Origin: Acidobacteriota bacterium
GTDB taxonomy: Bacteria > Acidobacteriota > Blastocatellia > RBC074
Direction: 5' to 3'
Assembly: GCA_022072205.1 (NCBI GenBank)
Contig: JAJVID010000008.1
Location: forward strand, 9,642-51,580
DNA: 41,939 nt
Part shown: piece after piece, positions 29,880 to 40,262 of the stretch
How the letters are laid out: the number at the start of each line of letters is the position of its first letter
How positions within the stretch are numbered: the first letter of the stretch is position 1
The notes under the pieces: generated by a model
What the model was told of the DNA's origin: nothing
The model's database searches: none
The model's input: the letters and a program-made list of their open reading frames with translations, nothing else
Program-made: the position numbers and the translations under genes

Positions 29880-31355
29880 ATGCAACTCACCGACATCTTC
29901 GATCTCTCGCTCAAGGGCCGCGCGTCGGCTCAAGCGCTCGAATACGACCGCGCGGATGGCGTCGCCTCGCTCACCTTCGGCGAACTCGACACGCGGAGCA
30001 ATCGCGTGGCGCGGCTTCTCGCTTCTCGCGGCCTGACGCGCGGCGACCGGCTCTGCTTCTTTCTGCCGAACCGCGTCGAATTTATTGATCTCTTTCTGGC
30101 CTCGGTCAAAACCGGCGTGATCGTCGTTCCGATCAACGTTCTTTACCGCGAACGCGAAGTCGCTCACATCGTCGCCGACGCTGAACCGAAGGCCGTCGTG
30201 ACGAACCGCGAGCTTGCGCCGTTCGTCCCGCCGGGAACTCCGGTTTGGGATGTTGATGAACTCGCCGCAGCCGCATTGCGGCACGATGGCGCGCGTGTGC
30301 GAACAGCGATAGACGGCGACGATGCGGCGGCGATTGTTTACACGTCGGGCACGACGGGCCGGTCGAAAGGCGCGGTTCTCACTCACAACAATTTCGCGGC
30401 CAACACGGTCAACCTGCTCGCCTGCTGGCGAATCACGAGCGAAGATCGTTATCTGGCCGTTTTGCCGCTGTTTCACGTTCACGGCCTGGGCAACGGCGTT
30501 CACGCGTGGCTGGCCAGCGGATGCCGCATGCGGCTAGCCGAACGTTTCGACATCAATCGCGCGCCCGCGCTGTTTGAATCTTTCCAGCCGACATTGTTTT
30601 TCGGAGTGCCGACAATTTACGTGCGGTTGCTGGAATTGCCGGTTGAGCAGGCGCGGCGCATCGGCGAGCGGATGCGATTGTTTGTCTCCGGTTCAGCGCC
30701 GCTTCCAGCGCACGTGCTGGAGGCTTTCCGCGCGAAGTTCGGCCACACGATCCTCGAACGTTACGGGATGAGCGAGACGCTGATGAACATCAGCAATCCT
30801 TACGAAGGCGAGCGGCGCGCAGGCTCGGTCGGGTTCCCGATGCCCGGCGTTTCGGTCAGGATTCTCGACGCGGAGATGCGGCCCGTGACGGATGGTGAAG
30901 TCGGCGAAGTCTGGGTGCGCGGGCCGAATGTTTGCGCGGGCTATTGGCGGCGGCCTGACGCGACGGCGGAAGCGTTCGTGGATAATTGGTTTCGCACTGG
31001 CGATCTGGGCGAACGGTCAAACGATGGCTACATCACGCTGCGAGGCCGTCGCACGGAACTGATCATCTCCGGCGGCTTCAACATCTACCCGCGCGAGATT
31101 GAAGAGGTCTTGCTGGAACAACCCGGCGTGCGCGAAGCCGTCGTCTGCGGAGCGCCGGATGAACGTCGAGGCGAACTGCCTGTGGCCTATGTCGTCGTAG
31201 ACGAGACCTTCGACGAGAAGACTGCGGAGGCGGCCTGCCGGCAATCGCTGGCGTCATTCAAAGTTCCGCGCGCGTTCATTCGCGTTGACAGCGTTCCGCG
31301 CACCGCGCTGGGCAAAGTTCAGAAACACCTGCTGCCGCCCTGGAAATCACACTGA
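29880..31355 (+). CDS. Acyl-CoA synthetase, malonyl-CoA synthetase (MatB)-like
   Basis: I use ATG 29880 (MQLTDIFDLSLKG); a TTG at 29805 is a weaker choice. The 491-aa product is an ANL-family adenylating enzyme: P-loop YTSGTTGRSKGAVLTH, motif A5 ERYGMSET, the hinge TGDLGER, and the final lysine in ALGKVQKH. The stretch ERYGMSETLMNISNPYEGER and then GSVGFPMPGVS follows the pattern of MatB, which makes malonyl-CoA from malonate. VLPLFHVHGLGNGVHAW also fits. Other small dicarboxylates or short acids are possible. The stop codon directly abuts the glmS stop. Confidence 0.82.
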   Translation: MQLTDIFDLSLKGRASAQALEYDRADGVASLTFGELDTRSNRVARLLASRGLTRGDRLCFFLPNRVEFIDLFLASVKTGVIVVPINVLYREREVAHIVADAEPKAVVTNRELAPFVPPGTPVWDVDELAAAALRHDGARVRTAIDGDDAAAIVYTSGTTGRSKGAVLTHNNFAANTVNLLACWRITSEDRYLAVLPLFHVHGLGNGVHAWLASGCRMRLAERFDINRAPALFESFQPTLFFGVPTIYVRLLELPVEQARRIGERMRLFVSGSAPLPAHVLEAFRAKFGHTILERYGMSETLMNISNPYEGERRAGSVGFPMPGVSVRILDAEMRPVTDGEVGEVWVRGPNVCAGYWRRPDATAEAFVDNWFRTGDLGERSNDGYITLRGRRTELIISGGFNIYPREIEEVLLEQPGVREAVVCGAPDERRGELPVAYVVVDETFDEKTAEAACRQSLASFKVPRAFIRVDSVPRTALGKVQKHLLPPWKSH

Positions 31356-33224
31356 CTATTCGACCGTCACCGACTTCGCCAGGTTCCTCGGCTGGTCAAC
31401 GTCGCATCCTCTGCGAACAGCGATGTGATACGCGAGCAATTGCAGTGGAATCGCTGAGAGCACGGGCGAAAGCAACTCGCTCGAAGGCGGGACTTCGATG
31501 GTGTAACTGGCCGATTCGCGCGTGTCGTTATCGCCTTCGGTGACGATTGCCACGACGATGCCGTCGCGCGCTTTGACTTCCTGAATGTTCGAGATTGTCT
31601 TCTCGTAACGCAGCCGCGATTTTTCGTCATCCGGGTCGAGCGTGTTGATGACGACCACCGGCAACCGCGAATCAATCAGCGCGTTCGGCCCGTGTTTCAT
31701 CTCGCCCGCCGCGTAACCTTCCGCGTGAATGTAGGAAATCTCCTTGAGCTTGAGCGCGCCTTCGAGCGCGATCGGAAAGTTGATGCCGCGTCCGAGATAG
31801 AGGAAATCGGTCGAGAGTACGAATTTCTTCGACAATTCTTCGTAATCAATTTCGGGATTGTTGAGCAGCTTCTCGATTTTCACCGGCAGTTCCGAAAGAT
31901 GCTGCGCGTGCTGTTTCAATCTTTCTTTGTTGAGCGTCCCGCGCTCCTGGGCCAGAAACAGTGCGAAGATGTAAGCCGCGACCATCTGTGACGTGAAAGC
32001 TTTGGTCGAGGCGACGCCGATCTCAGGCCCGGCGTTCGTGTAGACCGTGCAGTCGGCTTCGCGCGTCATCATCGAACCCTGCACGTTGCAGATCGCCAGG
32101 CTCCGGCAGCCTTTCTCTTTTGCCTCGCGCAGCGCAGCCAGCGAGTCCGCCGTTTCGCCCGATTGCGAGATGACCATCATCAGCGTCGTCGGCGAAAGGA
32201 TCGGATTGCGGTAGCGGAACTCCGAGGCGTAATCAATTTCGACAGGGACACGCGCCAGTTCTTCAATCAGGTATTTGGCGACCATCGCCGCGTGCCAGGC
32301 CGTGCCGCAAGCCGCGATCTTGATGTCGGTAAAGCGGCGGAACTCCGCGCGGTCAATGTTCATGGTGTCGAGGAAGACCTGGCCTGTGTCGAGCGAGATG
32401 CGGCCTTTCGCGGTGTCGCGGACGGCGCGCGGCTGTTCGTAAATTTCCTTGAGCATGAAATGCTTGAACCCGCCCTTTTCGGCCTGGATCGGATCCCAGT
32501 TGACGCTCTGAACCTGCGGTTTGATTTCGGAGTCTTGTCCGTCGGTGACACGCACGCCGTCGCGCGTGAGCGTGGCGATTTCGTTGTCGCCCAGAAAGAA
32601 AATGTCGCGCGTGTAAGGCAGCAGCGCCGGAATATCCGAAGCGACGAAGTATTCGCCGTCGCCCAGACCGATGACGATGGGCGGGCCGAGCCGCGCGGCC
32701 ACGATCTTTTCAGGTTCGTCGGCTGAGATTGCGACCAGCGCGTAAATCCCGCGCAATTCCGCCAGCGAGCGCCGGAAGGCTATTTCGAGTCCGCCAGATG
32801 AATCATGGCTCAGGTGTTTTTCGATCAGATGCGCGACGACCTCGGTATCGGTTTCGGTTTGGAAGATGTGATCCTGGTCTTGCAACTCGCGTTTGAGTTC
32901 GAGGTAATTTTCGATGATGCCGTTATGGACGACGACGATTCGGCTTGTGCAGTCGCGGTGCGGGTGAGCGTTCTCTTCGGTCGGTCGTCCGTGCGTGGCC
33001 CAGCGCGTGTGACCAAGCCCGTAATCGCCGTCAAGAGGATTTTTCCTGATGGCGTCTTCCAGGTTGCGCAACTTTCCGCTTGCGCGCCGCACCTGCATCT
33101 CGCCTACGGAATTGACCACCGCAATTCCCGCTGAATCGTAGCCGCGATATTCCAACCGCCTCAGACCTTCAATGATGACCGGGACAACCTGTTGATTGCC
33201 GACGTATCCGACGATTCCGCACAT
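31356..33224 (-). CDS. glmS: Glutamine--fructose-6-phosphate aminotransferase GlmS
   Basis: The start is ATG 33224 ([11 protein letters not shown]), leaving Cys2 as the N-terminal glutaminase nucleophile after methionine removal. The 622-aa length is near the family norm. The glutaminase half has GHTRWATHG and HNGIIENY; the two SIS domains have [14 protein letters not shown] and STKAFTSQ; the end reads [11 protein letters not shown]. It makes glucosamine-6-phosphate, the first step to UDP-GlcNAc. It is the last gene of the yvcK-glmU-glmS set and is separated from glmU by an 85-bp hairpin. No glmS ribozyme is recognised in its 5' region. Confidence 0.98.
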   Translation of the reverse strand: MCGIVGYVGNQQVVPVIIEGLRRLEYRGYDSAGIAVVNSVGEMQVRRASGKLRNLEDAIRKNPLDGDYGLGHTRWATHGRPTEENAHPHRDCTSRIVVVHNGIIENYLELKRELQDQDHIFQTETDTEVVAHLIEKHLSHDSSGGLEIAFRRSLAELRGIYALVAISADEPEKIVAARLGPPIVIGLGDGEYFVASDIPALLPYTRDIFFLGDNEIATLTRDGVRVTDGQDSEIKPQVQSVNWDPIQAEKGGFKHFMLKEIYEQPRAVRDTAKGRISLDTGQVFLDTMNIDRAEFRRFTDIKIAACGTAWHAAMVAKYLIEELARVPVEIDYASEFRYRNPILSPTTLMMVISQSGETADSLAALREAKEKGCRSLAICNVQGSMMTREADCTVYTNAGPEIGVASTKAFTSQMVAAYIFALFLAQERGTLNKERLKQHAQHLSELPVKIEKLLNNPEIDYEELSKKFVLSTDFLYLGRGINFPIALEGALKLKEISYIHAEGYAAGEMKHGPNALIDSRLPVVVINTLDPDDEKSRLRYEKTISNIQEVKARDGIVVAIVTEGDNDTRESASYTIEVPPSSELLSPVLSAIPLQLLAYHIAVRRGCDVDQPRNLAKSVTVE

Positions 33225-33247
33225 AGCGTTTCTCTCGAAAAAAAAAT

Positions 33248-33332
33248 GCATGGAGTTCAGCCTTCAGGCTGTCGGGCTTTCATCACTCGCCTTTTGGCGT
33301 AAACCCGGCAGCCTGAAGGCTGAACTCCATGC
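33248..33332. repeat. Long hairpin between glmU and glmS
   Basis: The arms GCATGGAGTTCAGCCTTCAG... (33248-33276) and its reverse complement (33304-33332) pair over about 29 bp with one or two mismatches. The arm itself holds a small mirror, TTCAGCCTTCAGGCTG. The 27-nt loop contains a second stem, CGCC/GGCG. It fills the gap between glmU (stop 33340) and glmS (start 33224). It could terminate part of the transcription, protect an RNA end or be a processing site. Confidence 0.92.
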
Positions 33333-33339
33333 CGTTACA

Positions 33340-34722
<1,383 letters not shown>

Positions 34723-34798
34723 AACATTCTCCAAAACTATTTCCTCAGCTTGATTATTTCAAAGGGGGGAGTAAGACGGACGGAATTATAAGCGAAGC

Positions 34799-35782
34799 TC
34801 AGCGCGAATAGATGCCAAATATCGCTTTGCTCAATTTTTCAGGCGAGTGGCGCACTGCGCGCGATTCCGAAATGAGCGGGAGGGAGACGAATTCGACTGC
34901 GCCGAAATCGGGCGGCGTTGAATTTGCCGGGTCCGGTGGCTTGAGCGCGACGGCCTGCTCCGCCGCGTACCGTTCCAGCATCTCGGTCGAGATTGGCGCT
35001 GAATTGAACAGCGCATAATCCAGCTTCAGTTTCGGCGCGTAAGCGAGCAGATGTTTGACGTGGTCGGCGGCGGTGAGGCCGTCGGTTTCGTCGGATTCGG
35101 TCATCGCATTGCAGATGTAAATCTTCTTCGCCTTCGATCGAGTGAGGGCGCCCGCGATGTCGCGGATGAGCAGGTTGGCGATGACGCTGGTGAAAAGCGA
35201 TCCGGGGCCGAGCGTGATCAGATCGGCGTCGAGAATCGCTTCGACCGCTTCGGGCAGCGCGCGCGCGTCCGCAGGCGAAATGGCCAGTTCGCGGATCGGG
35301 GCGTTCTGCGATTTGATCGCCACCTGCCCGCGAATGATCCGCTTTCCCACCTGCGCCACCAGATCAACGCGGTCGAGAGTCGAAGGTAACACCCGCGCCG
35401 TAACGCCGAGCATCCCTCTGGCCTGATCAATCGCCTGTAGAAAAGAGCCGCTCATCTGGTTGAGCGCCAGAATAATCAGGTTGCCGAGCGAGTGTCCGCC
35501 GACCGCTCCGTCACCGGGAAAACGGTGGCGAAACAGGCCAGTCATAAACTGTTCTTCGCCGGCCAGCGCCACCAGACAGTTGCGAATGTCGCCAGGTGGC
35601 AGAACCGAGAACTCGCCGCGCAAACGGCCCGAACTCTTTCCGTCGTCGGTTACAGTGACAATCGCAGTCAGTGAAATTCGAGGGGGTGAATCATTGAGAT
35701 AAGGCTTGAGACCTCTGAGCAGCGTCGAAAGTCCTGTGCCTCCGCCGATGGCGACAAATTTGATCGGGGCGGTTCCTGACAT
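34799..35782 (-). CDS. yvcK: YvcK/GlmR-family UDP-sugar-binding regulator (CofD-like fold)
   Basis: The 327-aa product has the family opening KFVAIGGGTGLSTLLRGLK, TAIVTVTDDGKSSGRLR (a D-D-G-x-S-x-G block), PPGDIRNCLVAL and the GGHSLGNLI stretch. In Bacillus subtilis this protein (GlmR) binds UDP-GlcNAc and stimulates GlmS, and it is needed for growth on gluconeogenic carbon sources. Here it is directly upstream of glmU and glmS, which supports the same role. The start is ATG 35782, 25 nt after the ferredoxin-like gene. Confidence 0.93.
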   Translation of the reverse strand: MSGTAPIKFVAIGGGTGLSTLLRGLKPYLNDSPPRISLTAIVTVTDDGKSSGRLRGEFSVLPPGDIRNCLVALAGEEQFMTGLFRHRFPGDGAVGGHSLGNLIILALNQMSGSFLQAIDQARGMLGVTARVLPSTLDRVDLVAQVGKRIIRGQVAIKSQNAPIRELAISPADARALPEAVEAILDADLITLGPGSLFTSVIANLLIRDIAGALTRSKAKKIYICNAMTESDETDGLTAADHVKHLLAYAPKLKLDYALFNSAPISTEMLERYAAEQAVALKPPDPANSTPPDFGAVEFVSLPLISESRAVRHSPEKLSKAIFGIYSR

Positions 35783-35807
35783 AAATCACTGATAAGGAAA
35801 TAAACGG

Positions 35808-36173
35808 TCATTCTGGTTTGCGCGGCGATTTGTGCGCGCAGGAAACAGTATTGACGCAGTCTTCGTCCAGTTTTAATCGCGCGACCGGAACCTTGTTGAT
35901 GATGTGAGATTCGACGATCTCCTTCACGTCCTCCGGCTTCACGCCTCCGTACCAGACAGCTTCGGGGTACACCACGACGGTCGGTCCGTGCTCGCATTGA
36001 TCAAGACAACCGGCGCGGTTCGCGCGTACAGAAGCTTTCAAACCGCGTGCCGCCAGTTCCTGCTTGAAAACCAATTGGAGCGCGCCAAGCCCTTCGGGGT
36101 CGCAACACCCTCTGGGGTTTTCAGGCGGACGCTGGTTGGCGCAGACGAAAATGTGATGTTCAAATTTTGCCAT
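35808..36173 (-). CDS. Thioredoxin-like [2Fe-2S] ferredoxin
   Basis: I use ATG 36173 (MAKFEHHIFVCANQR); a TTG two codons earlier is possible. The 121-aa product shows the pattern of the thioredoxin-fold ferredoxins: Cys11 in FVCANQR, a Cys23/Cys24 pair in RGCCD, and Cys56 and Cys60 in AGCLDQCEHGPTVVVYP. Four of these bind the 2Fe-2S cluster. The partner is unknown. It is first in a minus-strand series with yvcK, glmU and glmS, spaced by 25 nt from yvcK, so co-transcription is likely but may not reflect shared function. Confidence 0.92.
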   Translation of the reverse strand: MAKFEHHIFVCANQRPPENPRGCCDPEGLGALQLVFKQELAARGLKASVRANRAGCLDQCEHGPTVVVYPEAVWYGGVKPEDVKEIVESHIINKVPVARLKLDEDCVNTVSCAHKSPRKPE

Positions 36174-36578
36174 ATACAAATTCAGGTGAGGGAGAGTAAG
36201 ACAATAGCTACTTTGACCTGAGCGAAGCTGAGTCTGCCTCGCCGTTTCGGATGCGTCAAGATAGGTGGAAAATTATCTCTCGGAGAAATACCGCGCGTTG
36301 TAATCTGGCGGACAGACCCGAACATCGGCTCTTTTTATTATGTGGGCGCATCCGCTGGCGGTTTAAACAAAAAATAATTGGCCTGGGAAAAAAAGTTGTT
36401 GGAAAAAAACAGGCAATCAGTATATTCACGTTCGTCGTATTACCGGTAACGGCAATGCGAAAACTGGGATGAACTACCCGCCTGACAAGACCCCGTTGGT
36501 CGGCGGAATTGAAAAAGTAATAAACTGGGAACTGCAAGGGAAGCCAAGCAGGCCAAGCAGGAAGGAGGGATGACGCTG
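36174..36578. other. Divergent intergenic region with A-rich stretches
   Basis: These 405 bp separate the ferredoxin-like gene from the small plus-strand gene. Several frames are open but none has a ribosome site or family likeness. Several A-runs occur at 36369-36408. A possible plus-strand promoter lies near its right end (listed separately). Confidence 0.5.
36399..36426 (+). promoter_or_regulatory. Possible sigma-70-type promoter for the 87-aa gene
   Basis: TTGGAA at 36399-36404 and TATATT at 36421-36426 are 16 bp apart, with A-runs just upstream. It lies 150 nt before the start codon. The -35 matches only four of six bases. Confidence 0.35.
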
Positions 36579-36842
36579 ATGGTGAAAATATCAAGTGACA
36601 CCTTGAAGCTGATCAACAAGTTGCCTAAGAAGAAGAAAGAGAAGGTGGACGCGATTGTCCGCCGCCACGTCGCTGCCTGCCAGCGAAATGGATTCGACCC
36701 GGAAAATCTGGATCGCGTCTATATCGAAGCGATTGAGATGATTGACCTGGAGGTTAAGTTCCCGGAACCAACCGATGAAGAGATTCGCGATTGGGAACCG
36801 GCGCGGCATTACGACCAATACATCAGCCCGAAGGCCGCATAA
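36579..36842 (+). CDS. Small hypothetical protein, 87 aa
   Basis: GAAGGAGGG lies directly against an ATG at 36570, too close for initiation, and 9 nt from ATG 36579, so the latter is chosen (MVKISSDTLKLINKLPKKKK). The product is helical, lysine-rich at first, then acidic (VKFPEPTDEEIRDWEPARHY). One cysteine is present. No family is recognised. A strong terminator follows, so this is a single-gene unit. Confidence 0.72.
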   Translation: MVKISSDTLKLINKLPKKKKEKVDAIVRRHVAACQRNGFDPENLDRVYIEAIEMIDLEVKFPEPTDEEIRDWEPARHYDQYISPKAA

Positions 36843-36892
36843 GCCATCCAAATCATCAATACGAAGGCAACGCGAGTTTTGAACATTTGAAC

Positions 36893-36932
36893 ATCGGGGA
36901 TGCGCCGGAATGCGCATCCCCGATTTAATTTT
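36893..36932 (+). terminator. Terminator after the 87-aa gene
   Basis: Arms ATCGGGGATGCGC and GCGCATCCCCGAT form a perfect 13-bp stem with a loop of about 6 nt, followed by TTAATTTT. It is 50 nt past the stop codon. Confidence 0.9.
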
Positions 36933-37059
36933 GCCCCGGGTTAATAGGGGGAGGCGCGCGTTCCTCGGCGGCTCCGGATTTTTAAAGTTCTGCAAGATAG
37001 CCGGAGCCACGACGTTCCTGTCTTTGCGGCGTCCCGAATTCCGATAACACGTCATTCAT

Positions 37060-37088
37060 TCGACAAGCTGAGGGTGGCTCGGTATAAT
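37060..37088 (+). promoter_or_regulatory. Sigma-70-type promoter for the large secreted protein
   Basis: TCGACA at 37060-37065 (five of six to consensus) and TATAAT at 37083-37088 (perfect) are 17 bp apart. The start codon is 140 nt downstream, leaving a long leader in which I see no clear riboswitch. Confidence 0.65.
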
Positions 37089-37228
37089 CCGCCACTTAAT
37101 TTTCAAGCAATAATCAATGACATATCGAGACAGGCTCACGAGCCGGCTCGGAGAAGCGAGCCTTTGATTTATCCCGCAATGATCTGTCCTCCGAGCAAAG
37201 CTTTTCCATTTTAAGGAGTCTAGAGAGC

Positions 37229-40156
37229 GTGAAGAGAACTTTTCTGCTTTTATCCGTTCTGGCAATTTTTTGTGTCATTGCCTCACTCACCGCAAGCCAC
37301 GCGCAACAAACCGCCACTGACGAAATCTCGCTTCGGCTTTTGCCGGTTCCAACCAACGTGATCGGCACGACGGTGAGGGGCGTGAGCAATGACGGCAAAC
37401 GCATCGTCTTCGATTCGATCAACAATTACAACGGTAAGAACGTTGACAGCAACACCGAGATTTACGTTTACGACGTTGACACCCGCGCCATCATTCAGAT
37501 TACGGACACCGCCGACATCAAAGACCCAGCCGACACGACCAAGACGTTGTTCAAGATTAACAACGTAACTCCGGCGATCAGCGGCGACGGAACCAAAATC
37601 GTCTTTGTCTCAAACGCCGAATTCGGCAATACGAAGAACGATGACCGCAATTACGAAATCTATCTGGCCACACTGCCGCGCAACTCGACTACGGCTACAA
37701 TTTCACGCATCTCCGACACCGACAAGAACAGCGACGGCGAAGTCGTCAAGGAAATCTTCAATAACTACCTGCCGAGCATCAACGACGATGGATCGCTCAT
37801 CACGTTCGTTTCAACGCGAGGCAGTTTCAAAGCGGTTGTGGGAGGCTCGCAGGCTTTCACTGCGCTCAAAGAAGGCCCGGCGAACAATCAGACCGACCCG
37901 GATGGCAATGGCGAAATCTTTCTTTACGACACAACCGGTAAAAAATTCTCGCAGGTGACCGCCACACGCGATATTGACGCGACCAAGGATTTCACTGTCA
38001 GAGGGTTTAATTCGGCCCCGATGCTGAGCGGCGACGGACGTTCGCTGGTTTTCATTTCGGGTTTCAACTACGCAGGCGCGAACGCGAACAAGAACAGCGA
38101 TTTCAACGGAGAGATATTCATTTATAAAATCGGCGACCCCGTGAACACGTTCACGCAGGTGACCGACACGACCGGCACGGCCATCGTTCCCGTTCTGAAT
38201 CTGGGCGGCTTCTATTCGGTTAATCCGACCGCGCCGATGAACACGCTGAACGCGGCCACTCATCCGCTCAGCGGCGATGGATCACTGCTCGTGTTCGAGT
38301 CTGCCGGCAATTTCGCCAACAACAACGCCGACAAGACGCGCGAACTGTGGCTTTACAACGTCAACACGAAAGCTTTCACGCAACTCACCAACCAGTCCGT
38401 GTCCGCGACGCCGACGCAGGATGAGCTTAAGAAGATTGACTACAATTTCCTGCCGAGCATCAATTCAACAGGCACGCACATCGGTTTCGGCTCGACGCTC
38501 AACCTGACGCCCGCCGCCACCAGCGGCGTGAAGGCGGACAACGCCGACGGCAGCCGCGAAGTTTTCCGCTACGACATCGCCGCGCAGAAATTCCGCCAGA
38601 TCACTTTCGCCGACAAATCGGGTCTTGTGTTAGATCAGCGCGACGCCACCGCGCAGCCTTATGTTGACAACACCGGCGCGGCCATAACCTTCAGTTTCGT
38701 CGCCACTCTGCTGGCGCCGAAAGCTGCGGTGATTGACGACCTGTTCCAGGCCGTGGTCCGCCCCTTGACCGCGAAGAGTCCGGTCGAATCGAAACTGGCC
38801 AACGCCGCCAGCTTCGACGCCACACAGGCCGCGCGCGGTTCGATTGTCGCGGCTTTCGGGGCGCAGTTGGCCAACGCTACGGTCAGCGCGCCGAGCGCTA
38901 ACCTGCCATTCGATCTCGGCGGCGTGACGGTGACGGTCAATGGATTGGCCGCGCGCCTGATTTTCGTTTCGCCCGGGCAGGTCAACTTCGTGCTTCCGCA
39001 GCAGGTGGACAACGGCGACAGCGCTGATTTCACGATCAACAACAATGGCGTGCAATCGGCGGGCAAGGTCAAAATCGTTGACGCCGCGCCCGGCGTTTTC
39101 ACGACCACCAGCGACGGCAAAGGCGCGACCGCCGCGCAATGCGGACGCGTCTCGTCGGACGGGTTGGGCTTTCTGACCACGCTGCCTCCGTGTTCGGTCG
39201 GCAATGAATCGCAGGCCGATCTGTTGATTATTTATGGCACTGGATGGCGCAATGGCGCCGGCATTCAGGTCAAGATCGGAGACCAGACTCTGACGCCTTC
39301 TTTTGCCGGCGCGCAGCCCGAATTCCTGGGTCTGGATCAGATCAACGTCAGCCTGACGAAAGACCTGGCCGACAAGAAAGACCAGGACGTGACTGTGATT
39401 GTCCCCGCCGCGACGAACATCGAAAGCAACAAATCCAAGACTTCATTCCAGCCCTCTCAGGCGTCAATCACGACGCTGAACGGCGCGAGTTTCGATGCGG
39501 GCGTCGTCGCGCGCGGCTCTGTGGCCGTCGCTCAAGGCGCGAATCTCTCGAACGAAACCGCCACCGCGCCAGGCTCCAATTATCCGACCGAACTGAAAGG
39601 TGTGAAGGTCAATGTGGCCGATATGCCCGCGCTCATCAGCTACGTTTCGCCGACGCAGGTCAATTTCATCCTGCCGAACGCAGTCAAACCGGCTGATCTG
39701 GTCGAGGTGGTGATCAATAACAACGGCGTCATCTCACGAGGCCGAGTTAAGGTGCAGGACTCCTCGCCTGGCGTTTTCACCATCGGCGGGAGCGGCGCCG
39801 GACGCGCTCAGGCGAAATGCGGCAAGGTCAACGCTGACGGCTCGATCACTCTCAGCGATCCTCCATGCTCGGTCGGAACCGACGCCAATCCGAATATCAT
39901 CCGCATCTTCGGCACCGGATGGCGCAACGCCGACAAGGTGGTGTTGAAGATCGGCGACGTTGAATTGACCAACGTTTTCGCCGGAGGCCAACCCGCTGGA
40001 GGCGGAGCGATCACTCCCGGCGTTGACATCATTGACGCGAAACTGACTGCTGCGCTTGCGGGCAAGACGGACGTGGACGTGATTGTCACCACAACTTCCG
40101 CCGGCAAGTCATTCTCAAGCAAGGCGGGAATCAAGGTCTCATTCACGAGCAACTGA
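37229..40156 (+). CDS. Secreted TolB/PD40-like beta-propeller protein with two TIGR03437 domains
   Basis: The start is GTG 37229, 10 nt after AAGGAG. The 975-aa product has a signal peptide (1-26, ending HAQ). Residues about 40-510 are repeats of the PD40/WD40-like type, each near 60 residues with an S-G-D-G-x-x-I-V-F core (ISGDGTKIVFVSN, LSGDGRSLVFISG, LSGDGSLLVFESA). From about 520 and again from about 745 there are two TIGR03437 copies, both with SFDA, ARGS, FVSPGQVNF or YVSPTQVNF, NNNGV, PGVFT, a C-G-K/R stretch, PPCSVG and FGTGWRN or YGTGWRN. The copies clearly arose by duplication. It is a probable outer-surface binding protein. Function is not known. Confidence 0.86.
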   Translation: MKRTFLLLSVLAIFCVIASLTASHAQQTATDEISLRLLPVPTNVIGTTVRGVSNDGKRIVFDSINNYNGKNVDSNTEIYVYDVDTRAIIQITDTADIKDPADTTKTLFKINNVTPAISGDGTKIVFVSNAEFGNTKNDDRNYEIYLATLPRNSTTATISRISDTDKNSDGEVVKEIFNNYLPSINDDGSLITFVSTRGSFKAVVGGSQAFTALKEGPANNQTDPDGNGEIFLYDTTGKKFSQVTATRDIDATKDFTVRGFNSAPMLSGDGRSLVFISGFNYAGANANKNSDFNGEIFIYKIGDPVNTFTQVTDTTGTAIVPVLNLGGFYSVNPTAPMNTLNAATHPLSGDGSLLVFESAGNFANNNADKTRELWLYNVNTKAFTQLTNQSVSATPTQDELKKIDYNFLPSINSTGTHIGFGSTLNLTPAATSGVKADNADGSREVFRYDIAAQKFRQITFADKSGLVLDQRDATAQPYVDNTGAAITFSFVATLLAPKAAVIDDLFQAVVRPLTAKSPVESKLANAASFDATQAARGSIVAAFGAQLANATVSAPSANLPFDLGGVTVTVNGLAARLIFVSPGQVNFVLPQQVDNGDSADFTINNNGVQSAGKVKIVDAAPGVFTTTSDGKGATAAQCGRVSSDGLGFLTTLPPCSVGNESQADLLIIYGTGWRNGAGIQVKIGDQTLTPSFAGAQPEFLGLDQINVSLTKDLADKKDQDVTVIVPAATNIESNKSKTSFQPSQASITTLNGASFDAGVVARGSVAVAQGANLSNETATAPGSNYPTELKGVKVNVADMPALISYVSPTQVNFILPNAVKPADLVEVVINNNGVISRGRVKVQDSSPGVFTIGGSGAGRAQAKCGKVNADGSITLSDPPCSVGTDANPNIIRIFGTGWRNADKVVLKIGDVELTNVFAGGQPAGGGAITPGVDIIDAKLTAALAGKTDVDVIVTTTSAGKSFSSKAGIKVSFTSN

Positions 40157-40210
40157 AACTCGGAGTAACAGTGAGCGCAGGGTCATAACTTTTTTCATCA
40201 GGGCGAGAAC

Positions 40211-40262
40211 AGCCACAGAGATCGCAGAGAAATTATCCATCCCCTCTGTGATCTCTGTGGCT
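40211..40262. repeat. Inverted repeat overlapping the end of the GT9-like gene
   Basis: AGCCACAGAGATCGCAGAG (40211-40229) and CTCTGTGATCTCTGTGGCT (40244-40262) pair with one mismatch. Units of CACAGAGAT recur at 9-bp spacing. The right arm lies inside the last codons of the minus-strand glycosyltransferase, so the C-terminal SHRDHRG is repeat-encoded. As it lies between converging genes, it could end both transcripts. Confidence 0.88.

Noticed and set aside
33225-33339. glmS ribozyme upstream of glmS
   Set aside because: The gap is filled by a simple inverted repeat, and I cannot see the ribozyme core; the known examples are mainly in Firmicutes.
36256-36594. 112-aa minus-strand frame in the intergenic region
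   Set aside because: No ribosome site, low-complexity composition and no family likeness; it also overlaps the start of the 87-aa gene.
36970-37008. GGCTCCGG/CCGGAGCC inverted repeat
   Set aside because: Only 8 bp arms with a 23-nt loop right after a better terminator; likely chance.
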